7,908 nt of DNA, from NCBI RefSeq assembly GCF_947255005.1, contig NZ_CAMYFI010000083.1:1-7908 (forward strand), in the 5' to 3' direction. The notes under the pieces are model-generated. The model searched no databases. It was given only the letters and a program-made list of their open reading frames with translations, and was not told the DNA's origin. The stretch comes from an uncultured Tessaracoccus sp. (GTDB lineage Bacteria > Actinomycetota > Actinomycetes > Propionibacteriales > Propionibacteriaceae). Both the position numbers and the translations under genes were made by a program. Positions 1-4,889 of the stretch are shown here, in pieces; the first letter of the stretch is position 1; each line of letters begins with the position of its first letter.

Positions 1-548
1 GCGCGGCGCAGTGCCCGCGACACACTGGATCTCCCAACACCAAACACATTTGCAATCTGCTCGATGCTCTTTCCTGCGGCGCGCATCTGTTGTGCCGTAG
101 CAACTCGTTGTGGCGTCATCACGGTGGGCCTGCCACCCTGTCTGCCGCGTGCTCGCGCGGCCACCAGACCGGCGTTCGTTCGCTCCCGGATAAGGTCACG
201 CTCGAACTGTGCGAATGCTCCGGCAACATGAAACAACAATCGTCCGGTCGGTGTCGTTGTGTCGATCGCTTCGGAGAGCGAACGGAACTCAACACCTCTA
301 TCACCGAGCGCTTGCACTACTTCAATCAGATGAGGCAATGACCGTCCCAGGCGGTCTAGCCTCCATACGGTGAGCGTGTCGCCCTCTCGCAGGTAGTCCA
401 GGGCCGCGTCGAGTTGCGGCCGCGAGGCCTGCGCTCCAGAAGCATGATCAGTGAAAACACGGGCGCAGCCCGCTTGGCGCAGCGCATCGATTTGCGCCTC
501 GGGATTTTGATCCGCTGTTGAGACGCGTGCATAGCCGATGATGCTCAT
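1..548 (-). CDS. Serine recombinase (resolvase/invertase family), C-terminus cut by the window edge
   Basis: A small serine recombinase that would cut and rejoin DNA through a serine-DNA intermediate, resolving multimers or inverting or excising DNA. The frame is open from ATG at 548 to the left edge, giving 182 visible codons, so nearly the whole protein is present (family usually about 180-200 residues). The N-terminus reads GYARVSTADQ with catalytic Ser10 and Arg8. The family segment WRLDRLGRS is at 62-70 and FERDLIRERT at 115-124. A C-terminal helix-turn-helix for site recognition spans about 145-180 (SIEQIANVFGVGRSSVSRAL). The start is an ATGA overlap with the zeta gene stop (545-547), so the two are probably translationally coupled. 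Whether it acts as a resolvase or an invertase cannot be told from sequence alone. No res site was identified. The family call is secure; the role in multimer resolution is inference. Confidence 0.93.
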   Translation of the reverse strand, partial: MSIIGYARVSTADQNPEAQIDALRQAGCARVFTDHASGAQASRPQLDAALDYLREGDTLTVWRLDRLGRSLPHLIEVVQALGDRGVEFRSLSEAIDTTTPTGRLLFHVAGAFAQFERDLIRERTNAGLVAARARGRQGGRPTVMTPQRVATAQQMRAAGKSIEQIANVFGVGRSSVSRALRR

Positions 549-1624
549 CGCCGTGGGCCTTTCATGGTCGGTCCTTCTCCCCCGCCCGTGTTATTTCTCA
601 GCCGTCGAGTGATCTCATCACTGAGCCGTTCCCGCGTTACCTGCGGCCGATCCTGATCTGAGATGTTGACAGTCCGGTCGGCGGCTACCGCTTTTACTTC
701 TAGCGGCCTACCGGCCCTCTCACGCACTTTCGCAACTTCAAGAACGGGCCGCGCAGCCCGTCCCTCGCGCTGTGATGCCTCATGTTCCTGGGGGCTCGTG
801 TAGTAGCGCTCATAACGTGTCACTACTGGACAAGACGCTGCCAGTTTCTCCGCGACGTCCTGCGATTTTGAACGGCCATGCACAGTCTCAAAGAGAGGGC
901 GAGCGTACGTGCTGGGAACCCATCGGCCACCTAACCCGTCGGCGACTCCGATCTCTGCTTCTCGCATCGCTTCTTGCCACCGCTGTTCAATGCGATCTTC
1001 GGATATTTCGAAGGTCACCTCAACGTCAATAACGGTCACCTCGTAGCCTGCGGCCGCGAACTGTTCCCCGATCGTGCGCGCAGTGCCTTCACTGCCCAGT
1101 ACCGTATCCACGATGACGTTCGTCCGGGTCTCGATCAAATCTTGGCGCAAGGTTTTCGCCAGTTTTGATGATTCTTCATGCACCAGCGAAGCTAATTCGA
1201 GCGGATAGAATCGCTCCCCCTGAGCTTCTAGCTCGCGCAGTACCTCGGGCTTGATCCACGATTCATAACTACCATCCGCGATAGCCTCACGTAACAAGAG
1301 CTTCTTGAACTCGTCCGCGTCAACGTTCACGTAATGAGCCCGATCGTCGCCCAAAACATCATCTGCCACGCGGCCCTTGCCCGCCCCAGGAGGGCCAGCA
1401 AGCACCAAGGCGCGACCCTCCTGCCGCACGTCCTTAGCTCGACTAATCACCTCGGCTTTTATACGCTTGTGGACCTCACGGCGGGCCGCTGTGGGCCTGC
1501 CGTCCGGTCGATACCACTCGGGGTTCCTGACGGTCGAATACGGTCCGTTTGTATCAAGTACCCCACCAGGCTTAGAAAGTTCTCGAATAAGCCCGATATG
1601 GTGCAGTTGTTCTTCTGGGGTCAC
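545..1624 (-). CDS. Zeta-toxin family kinase (toxin of an antitoxin/zeta pair)
   Basis: A P-loop kinase of the zeta toxin family. Characterised members phosphorylate UDP-N-acetylglucosamine and poison cell-wall synthesis when the antitoxin is lost. The 359-residue product has a P-loop at about 77-84 (GPPGAGKG), a VNVDADEF segment at 99-106 (usual position of the substrate-binding or catalytic Asp), an HEESSKLAK helix near 149, VIVDTVLGSEG at 170-180 matching the family's TLR-type strand, and a late GGRWVP segment at 232-237. Residues beyond about 255 form a charged tail with no motif I recognise. The residue after the P-loop Lys is Gly followed by Arg, not the usual Ser/Thr. ATG at 1624 overlaps the antitoxin stop by four bases and the stop at 545 overlaps the resolvase start. 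Family membership is strongly supported; the exact substrate is family knowledge, not shown here. Confidence 0.9.
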   Translation of the reverse strand: MTPEEQLHHIGLIRELSKPGGVLDTNGPYSTVRNPEWYRPDGRPTAARREVHKRIKAEVISRAKDVRQEGRALVLAGPPGAGKGRVADDVLGDDRAHYVNVDADEFKKLLLREAIADGSYESWIKPEVLRELEAQGERFYPLELASLVHEESSKLAKTLRQDLIETRTNVIVDTVLGSEGTARTIGEQFAAAGYEVTVIDVEVTFEISEDRIEQRWQEAMREAEIGVADGLGGRWVPSTYARPLFETVHGRSKSQDVAEKLAASCPVVTRYERYYTSPQEHEASQREGRAARPVLEVAKVRERAGRPLEVKAVAADRTVNISDQDRPQVTRERLSDEITRRLRNNTGGGEGPTMKGPRR

Positions 1625-2076
1625 GCTCTTTGCCTCAGGTCTGGCAGCTCGTCGAATAGTTCATCGTCGATCAGGCCTCTCCGGAGCGCGCGCTCAAGAT
1701 CATCGATCGAGCCAGGAACATCAAAGAGCAGATCATCAAACTCGTCGATCGGGCGTTGCTGCGGCACATACTCCCAACGACTCAACTCATCAATGAGCTG
1801 TTCACGGCTAATCAGATCGGCCGCATACCGCTCACAAATCTCGTACGGATCAGCCCCAGAGAACCCCTCAACCGGCATCGGAACCGTAGCGGCATTCTTG
1901 AGAAGCTTATGCACTGTCGGCTGCGCAACCTCAATCATCTGCGCGATCGCCTTTTGCGTTGCGCCGCCACTCTTCAATCGCATCACGCTACGCTTGTAGT
2001 CCAAGTCGCCCATATCTCTGCGGACTCGCGCCTTCTTGGCCGCCACCGCATCAACCGGAATATCCATCACTGTCAT
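1621..2076 (-). CDS. HTH antitoxin-like protein upstream of zeta toxin
   Basis: A 151-residue protein, probably the cognate antitoxin and autorepressor of the toxin operon. A helix-turn-helix lies at about 38-60 (TQKAIAQMIEVAQPTVHKLL). An acidic C-terminal half contains DPYEICERYAADLISREQLIDELSRW at about 76-101 (in pieces: DPYEICERYAA, then ISREQLIDELSRW) followed by repeated Asp/Glu-rich helices, a layout I associate with antitoxins next to actinobacterial zeta toxins. A GTG at 2085 gives an in-frame extension, but the ATG at 2076 has AGGAGG (2085-2090) eight bases upstream, so 2076 is preferred; the GTG lies inside that signal. The stop is an ATGA overlap with the zeta start. A double palindrome just upstream is a likely operator. 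It is not the classical small epsilon antitoxin fold; toxin neutralisation is inferred from gene order. Confidence 0.8.
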   Translation of the reverse strand: MTVMDIPVDAVAAKKARVRRDMGDLDYKRSVMRLKSGGATQKAIAQMIEVAQPTVHKLLKNAATVPMPVEGFSGADPYEICERYAADLISREQLIDELSRWEYVPQQRPIDEFDDLLFDVPGSIDDLERALRRGLIDDELFDELPDLRQRA

Positions 2077-2084
2077 GACTTCCA

Positions 2085-2090
2085 CCTCCT
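2085..2090 (-). promoter_or_regulatory. Ribosome binding site of the antitoxin gene
   Basis: On the minus strand this reads AGGAGG, eight bases before ATG at 2076. It decides the start in favour of 2076 over the in-frame GTG at 2085, which overlaps the site itself. Confidence 0.85.
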
Positions 2091-2102
2091 ATTCTTATTC
2101 TA

Positions 2103-2125
2103 CTATAAATATAGCCCCGGCTATA
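2103..2125 (-). promoter_or_regulatory. Overlapping palindromes: probable operator/promoter of the antitoxin-zeta-resolvase operon
   Basis: Two overlapping inverted repeats sit 27 bases upstream of the antitoxin start. The first is TATAGCC-CC-GGCTATA at 2110-2125, with perfect 7-base arms. The second is CTATA-AA-TATAG at 2103-2114. The AT-rich core offers -10 candidates on the minus strand (TATAGT at 2107-2102), but no good -35 is visible. The HTH antitoxin encoded just downstream is the natural candidate to bind here and repress its own operon. Confidence 0.6.
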
Positions 2126-2184
2126 CTCTTGATTCGCGAACCTTTGCGTACGCGTTGAACACTCCCCCGGCCTCGAATCCTGAC

Positions 2185-2217
2185 CCGAAACTCATGCCAC
2201 ACAAGTTTCGGTCTTTT
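2185..2217 (+). terminator. Terminator-like hairpin, plus-strand orientation
   Basis: Perfect 8-base arms CCGAAACT (2185-2192) and AGTTTCGG (2204-2211) are followed by TCTTTTT, the form of an intrinsic terminator for plus-strand transcription. No plus-strand gene ends here, so it may stop antisense transcription or simply reflect the repeated GTTTCGG words in this AT-rich spacer (a second GTTTCGGTC is at 2221-2229). The stretch 2126-2270 between the antitoxin operator and the lipoprotein ORF shows no credible gene. Confidence 0.4.
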
Positions 2218-2270
2218 TATGTTTCGGTCATAAGTTCTGGTCACCAGTGCCTCGCGGTATCCTGCCGCGT

Positions 2271-2606
2271 TTATCTCTCTACTTTTTTCGCCCGTAAACG
2301 ATCGTTACTGGTCCTCGCCGGCCTCGTACAACTCCGGGAACAGCGCCACATCCCCTCGGGGTAGTGCGTTATCGGGTCTCTGGCCAGGGATACGCGGCCG
2401 GCGAACGTGAACAGCATGCCGGCGCCCTCAGGTACCTCGGCTCGTCCGCTGAGTCCGGCTCGTTGCTCGGCCGCAGTGTCTGCGACCTCCACCTGGAACT
2501 GGCGGGTGCCGACGGTGACGGTCGCCGTCGAGGCGGCCGGCGTGCTTGGTGCGCACCCGGCCAGCAGGCCCAGCAGGGCCACTTTGGCGATGGCGCGCGC
2601 CTTCAT
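2271..2606 (-). pseudogene. DUF192-type lipoprotein, truncated, with an aberrant C-terminal tail
   Basis: Residues 1-18 form a lipoprotein signal peptide: basic start MKAR, hydrophobic AIAKVALLGLLAGC, lipobox LAGC with Cys18 as lipid attachment site. Residues about 29-70 match the first half of a DUF192 domain (VEVADTAAEQRAGLSGRAEV, then PEGAGMLFTF). Family members continue with an FWM...IPLDI core, which is missing. After about residue 70 the frame turns into a Cys/Arg-rich stretch (WRCSRSCTRPARTSNDRL) that looks like out-of-frame DNA. It follows parB with a six-base gap and was probably the third gene of that operon. The ribosome site is weak. The coding start looks real, so a short lipoprotein may still be made, but the domain is incomplete and I treat it as broken. 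Confidence 0.7.
2305..2393 (-). pseudogene. Out-of-frame C-terminal remnant of an unidentified gene inside the broken lipoprotein ORF
   Basis: Reading the minus strand one frame away from the lipoprotein ORF gives a natural-looking, acidic end: ALPRGDVALFPELYEAGEDQ, then TAA at 2305-2307. It resembles an ordinary protein C-terminus more than the in-frame sequence does. The sensible reading passes from the DUF192 frame to this one near 2394. Either a deletion fused the start of the lipoprotein gene to the end of another gene, or a frameshift hit a single gene. I cannot name the source protein. The right boundary is approximate. Confidence 0.45.
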
Positions 2607-2612
2607 GGGTTC

Positions 2613-2993
2613 TTACTCGCCAGCGGCGGCCGCGCCGCCCTGGGGCAGCTCTCGGGCTCCCACGGCGGGGAAGGGCTCGCCGTGGTTGTACTTGGCTTCC
2701 AGCTCCTCAACCTTGGCCATAACGGCGTCGTTGACGAACTGGCTCAGGTTCCGGTTGCCCTCTTGCACCATCGTGTGCAGGATCGCTCCTCGCACCCGGT
2801 CGGTGTCGGCCGGGTCCTGGTAGAACGACACCTTGTGCCGCCACTTCTTCTTGCCGCTCGTCGACGGTTCCTCGGCCTTGCGCGTGACGGGCGCGGCTGC
2901 CGGTGTCGGCTTCGTCTCGGGCGTCTCTGCCGGCGGCGGGGTGACCGGGCTCGATCCGCTCAGTGAGGACTTCCGGGGGGATGGGCGGTTCAT
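2613..2993 (-). CDS. parB: ParB-like centromere-binding protein (small ribbon-helix-helix type)
   Basis: A 126-residue partner of the upstream ParA. Residues 1-47 are a Pro/Ser/Thr/Ala-rich, probably disordered arm. Residues about 48-111 match the actinobacterial ParB C-terminal domain family: KKKWRHKVSFYQDPADTDRV, a helix with GAILHTMVQEGNRNLSQFV, and EELEAKYNHGEPFPAV. The strand-helix-helix pattern fits a dimeric ribbon-helix-helix DNA binder recognising the plasmid centromere, unrelated to the large HTH ParB of chromosomes. The long open frame extends upstream to 3314, but that part lies antiparallel-free inside parA in another frame and is only shadow; ATG at 2993 is an ATGA overlap with the parA stop, which fixes the start by coupling. 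The flexible N-terminal arm may stimulate ParA ATPase, as in related systems. Centromere sites are likely the repeated motif at 3795-4425. Confidence 0.85.
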   Translation of the reverse strand: MNRPSPRKSSLSGSSPVTPPPAETPETKPTPAAAPVTRKAEEPSTSGKKKWRHKVSFYQDPADTDRVRGAILHTMVQEGNRNLSQFVNDAVMAKVEELEAKYNHGEPFPAVGARELPQGGAAAAGE

Positions 2994-3787
2994 GACAGGG
3001 CTCCTTCGATGCTGGTCAGGTGGTCGGCGTACAACTGGCCGAGCGCGGTTGCCTCGACACTCCCCCACTCGTCGAGGCCGCGCGCGGCCTCGGTGGCGTC
3101 TGCGATGACGACGCGCTTCGGAATCGGCGGGCTGAGCACGCTCAGCCCTCGAGACTCGGCGGCCTGGTGCAGCTCGTCGAGCCAGGTCTTTCCGCTGACG
3201 GTGTTCTCCTCGTGCTGGTTGACGATGATGCCCGCCACGCGCAGCTCGGGGTTGTAGTAGCCGCGCACGCCCTCGATGGTGTCGAGCAGCTGGGCGAGGC
3301 CGTTGGCGCTCCACAGCTTCGAGTGGGTCACGACAACGACGCCCTGCGCGGCCGTTAGGCCGTTGATCGTGAGCTGGTCGAGCGATGGGGCGCAGTCGAT
3401 CAGGATCACGTCGTAGTCGCCGGCGACGGCGGCCAGGGCCTCGCGCAGCCGGCCCTCTCGGCCGGCCCCGGCGATCACGAGCTCGTCGCGCACGTAGCCG
3501 AGTGTGACTCCCGACGTCGGCACGACGTCGAGGCCGGGCCAGACTCCCGGCACGATCACGTCGCGGATGGTCTCGGGCGCGCGCGCACTGAGCGCGTCGG
3601 CCAGTCCTGCCTGATCCTCCCCCACGGGCTCGGCGGCCGTGCCGGACGTCAGATTGCCCTGGGGATCGTTGTCGACCACAAGCACGCGCTGGCCGCGCAG
3701 CACCGCGGCGCGGGCCAGGTGAAATGTCGTCGTCGACTTGCCGACGCCGCCCTTCTGGTTGCAGAGGGCGAAGATTTGAGCGGTCAC
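2990..3787 (-). CDS. parA: ParA-type partition ATPase
   Basis: A 265-residue ATPase of the ParA/Soj family that drives segregation of plasmid copies with the downstream ParB. The deviant Walker A motif KGGVGKST is at 12-19, including the signature Lys12. VLVVDNDPQGN at 35-45 supplies the A' aspartates. Walker B is VILIDCAPS at 127-135 with Asp131. IPKRVVIADA near 225 is a typical ParA C-terminal segment. There is no N-terminal HTH, so it is a small, type Ib-like ParA, in which autorepression usually falls to the small ParB. The start is GTG at 3787, supported by TGGAGG (3795-3800) seven bases upstream. It overlaps parB by four bases. An AGTACT-centred operator-like motif lies immediately upstream. 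Identification is secure. Confidence 0.95.
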   Translation of the reverse strand: MTAQIFALCNQKGGVGKSTTTFHLARAAVLRGQRVLVVDNDPQGNLTSGTAAEPVGEDQAGLADALSARAPETIRDVIVPGVWPGLDVVPTSGVTLGYVRDELVIAGAGREGRLREALAAVAGDYDVILIDCAPSLDQLTINGLTAAQGVVVVTHSKLWSANGLAQLLDTIEGVRGYYNPELRVAGIIVNQHEENTVSGKTWLDELHQAAESRGLSVLSPPIPKRVVIADATEAARGLDEWGSVEATALGQLYADHLTSIEGALS

Positions 3788-3794
3788 GGTGATA

Positions 3795-3838
3795 CCTCCA
3801 ATAGTGCCAATAGTACTGTCAGGGGCGCGGTGCCGACG
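3795..3838 (-). promoter_or_regulatory. parA promoter/operator region with shared AGTACT motif
   Basis: In minus-strand sense the region contains CCCTGACAGTACTATTGG (3825-3808), close to the motifs at 4285-4305 and 4391-4409. TACTAT at 3815-3810 fits a -10 hexamer, but the hexamer 17 bases upstream (CGTCGG, 3838-3833) is a poor -35. A second partial copy, CACTATTGG, follows directly and leads into the parA ribosome site TGGAGG. The motif conservation beyond the -10 suggests an operator, perhaps for ParB. Confidence 0.55.
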
Positions 3839-3870
3839 AATCGACTACCGCACCCCTGGGGTCGCTCGGA

Positions 3871-4257
3871 TCAGAACGGCGTGTTTTCGTCGAGCGTTGC
3901 GTCGCCTCGGGAGCGCTCGACGGTCACCTTCTGACCGATCAGACTCACGCTCACCTCGTCGGCTCGGACCTCGTGCTGCACGCGGGTGCCCTGCTCCCCC
4001 TGCCACTCGGTGACGCGGTAGCGGCCCGCGAACGTGATGCGGATGTTACCGCTCGCCTCGGCGGCGGCGACCAGGTTCACGGCCTGGTTGCCGCTCACCA
4101 GGACGTCGTAGGCGATCGCCGGTCCGTCGGCGTAGCTGCCGTCCTCCTGGCGTATGCGGTCGGACACGATGACGCGGGCGTAGGTGTACGGGCGGCGCTC
4201 TCCCTCGCGCAGCTCGGGGGTGCCGGCCAGGTTTCCGGTGCGGATGATGTAGCTCAT
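3871..4257 (-). CDS. ssb: Single-stranded DNA-binding protein
   Basis: A 128-residue SSB, shorter than most chromosomal homologues (about 150-200 residues) because the flexible linker is short. An OB-fold spans about residues 1-110: MSYIIRTGNLAGTPELREG opens like other SSBs, and YTYARVIVSDR, YDVLVSGNQAVNLVAA and ITFAGRYRVTEWQGEQGTR occupy the expected core strands. The C-terminal tip DENTPF is the acidic, Phe-ending peptide by which SSBs recruit replication and repair proteins. ATG at 4257 has a strong AAGGAGG five bases upstream. It sits between rep and parA on the same strand with its own promoter (TTGACC/TACTGT), so it is a replication accessory of this replicon rather than a stray gene. 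High confidence. Confidence 0.92.
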   Translation of the reverse strand: MSYIIRTGNLAGTPELREGERRPYTYARVIVSDRIRQEDGSYADGPAIAYDVLVSGNQAVNLVAAAEASGNIRITFAGRYRVTEWQGEQGTRVQHEVRADEVSVSLIGQKVTVERSRGDATLDENTPF

Positions 4258-4358
4258 GGGTTCCTCCTTGGGTTGGTGATACTGACCCTAACAGTACTAA
4301 CAGGGTTGATAGGGGTCAATGGGTCTAGCCGCGCTGCACCTCCAAAGGTCGTCGGCAT
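4254..4358 (-). CDS. Possible 34-codon small ORF overlapping the ssb start
   Basis: ATG at 4358 has AAAGG seven bases upstream, and the frame ends in an ATGA overlap with the ssb start (TGA 4256-4254). The product begins MPTTFGGAARLDPLTPINPV and has no recognisable domain. It runs through the ssb promoter and operator, so it could be chance. The only arguments for it are the ribosome-site spacing, the coupling-type overlap and its position just downstream of the promoter at 4397-4425. Low confidence. Confidence 0.2.
   Translation of the reverse strand: MPTTFGGAARLDPLTPINPVSTVRVSITNPRRNP
4291..4319 (-). promoter_or_regulatory. ssb promoter with embedded AGTACT operator
   Basis: On the minus strand TTGACC (4319-4314), a 17-base spacer and TACTGT (4296-4291) form a good sigma-70-type promoter, about 34 bases upstream of ssb ATG. 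The -10 is embedded in CCCTGTTAGTACTGTTAGGG, which is nearly symmetric (ACCCT...AGGGT flanking AGTACT) and resembles the parA motif. Confidence 0.7.
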
Positions 4359-4396
4359 GTCCAGCCCTTTCGTTCGGTGTTACTCTATTAGCACCA

Positions 4397-4425
4397 ATAG
4401 TACTATCAGAGGTGATGATGGTCAA
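4397..4425 (-). promoter_or_regulatory. Second promoter upstream of ssb with the same operator motif
   Basis: TTGACC (4425-4420), a 17-base spacer and TACTAT (4402-4397) repeat the architecture of the ssb promoter exactly, again with the motif CTGATAGTACTATTGG over the -10. The core ATAGTACTAT is a perfect 10-base palindrome. It starts just after the stop of the nrdH remnant and would produce a transcript of about 130 bases before ssb. Confidence 0.65.
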
Positions 4426-4428
4426 GCA

Positions 4429-4575
4429 TTATGCGGCGGCCACACGGGCGATTTCGTCGGGCCGGAAGCCTGACCAGTGATCCTCGCCGGTGCCGTCCTC
4501 GACGACACACACGGGGGCCTCGGAGTATCCCAGCTCCTCGCTGACGTACTCGCGCGCACACAGGGCGCGGGAGCG
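4429..4575 (-). pseudogene. nrdH: C-terminal remnant of a glutaredoxin-like NrdH redoxin
   Basis: The minus-strand frame ending with TAA at 4429-4431 reads AREYVSEELGYSEAPVCVVE, then DGTGEDHWSGFRPDEIARVA. This is the ending expected of an NrdH-redoxin (the ELGY.EAPV loop and HWSGFRPD are its hallmarks), the thiol donor for class Ib ribonucleotide reductase. The frame is closed by a TGA at 4576-4578, and the N-terminal half with the CxxC redox site is not present in any frame upstream. About 42 family-like codons remain. Intact nrdH-like genes do occur on actinobacterial plasmids, so this was probably lost by deletion when the neighbouring structured region was formed. It cannot encode a functional redoxin. 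Confidence 0.7.
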
Positions 4576-4660
4576 TCATTGATGACTCGGGTCGAAGGCG
4601 GGGCTGCGGCCTGTGTGCGGGCGGTCGTGCGGCCGATGGTGAGGTGGGGGTCCAACTGAG

Positions 4661-4739
4661 GGGATGTGGGCAGGCCGTGCTGCCGGCCCGGTCGGGCGAC
4701 GAAGGAGCCTGGCCGGCAGCGCTAGGCTGTCCACATCCC
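4661..4739 (+). repeat. Hairpin A: two-part stem-loop downstream of rep
   Basis: Outer arms GGGATGTGGGCAG (4661-4673) and CTGTCCACATCCC (4727-4739) pair over 13 bases with one G-T/U wobble. Inner arms GCTGCCGGCC (4679-4688) and GGCCGGCAGC (4711-4720) pair perfectly over 10, with a 22-base loop. The wobble pair forms only on plus-strand RNA or single-stranded DNA; the other strand has an A-C mismatch. Confidence 0.75.
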
Positions 4740-4757
4740 GGTCCGGGTCCCGCTGTC

Positions 4758-4806
4758 CACCTGTGGGCGGGTCCGGCCCCGGCGCAGCCGGAGCCGTCCA
4801 CAGGTG
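4758..4806 (+). repeat. Hairpin B: two-part stem-loop downstream of rep
   Basis: Outer arms CACCTGTGGGCGG (4758-4770) and CCGTCCACAGGTG (4794-4806) pair over 13 bases with one G-T/U wobble. An inner TCCGGC (4772-4777) and GCCGGA (4787-4792) pair over six. The arm core TGTGGGCGG/CCGTCCACA is the same as in hairpin A apart from one base, and the wobble is at the same place in the core and again on the plus strand. Confidence 0.75.
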
Positions 4807-4809
4807 CGT

Positions 4810-4835
4810 CAGGGGGCCTGCAAAGATCGCCCCTG
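4810..4835 (+). repeat. Weaker inverted repeat next to hairpin B
   Basis: CAGGGG (4810-4815) and CCCCTG (4830-4835) form a short stem. It lacks the TGTGGGC core of the neighbouring hairpins and could be chance in GC-rich DNA. Confidence 0.3.
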
Positions 4836-4889
4836 TGAGGCGCTGTGCGAGCTGTCTTGGCGGTGTGTGGGGTCGGGGTTCGCAGACGA

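Larger units (their letters stand above)
4576..4889. other. Non-coding, highly structured stretch downstream of rep: candidate replication origin
   Basis: No open frame here resembles a protein; the open frames are the unstructured Pro/Arg/Ala sequences expected from GC-rich non-coding DNA. The stretch is instead filled with inverted repeats (4661-4739, 4758-4806, 4810-4835), continuing into the end of rep (4902-4930). The right arms carry CTGTCCACA or CCGTCCACA, one or two mismatches from the actinobacterial DnaA box TTGTCCACA. Position next to a Prim-Pol rep gene and this repeat content make it the best origin candidate, though no AT-rich melting stretch is visible. Confidence 0.45.

Noticed and set aside
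1334..2364. Plus-strand frames of about 140-220 codons opposite zeta and the antitoxin
   Set aside because: Antisense to recognisable genes, low-complexity Ser/Arg-rich, no ribosome sites.
2364..2966. Plus-strand frames opposite parB and the lipoprotein gene
   Set aside because: They are antisense to genes with clear family motifs, have no ribosome site and no recognisable domain.
2613..3314. ParB extended upstream to 3314
   Set aside because: The extension is Arg-rich out-of-frame reading of parA; the ATGA overlap at 2990-2993 marks the real start.
4415..4480. Plus-strand 21-codon ORF preceded by GAGGTG
   Set aside because: Antisense to the well-conserved end of the nrdH remnant and to the promoter at 4397-4425; likely chance.
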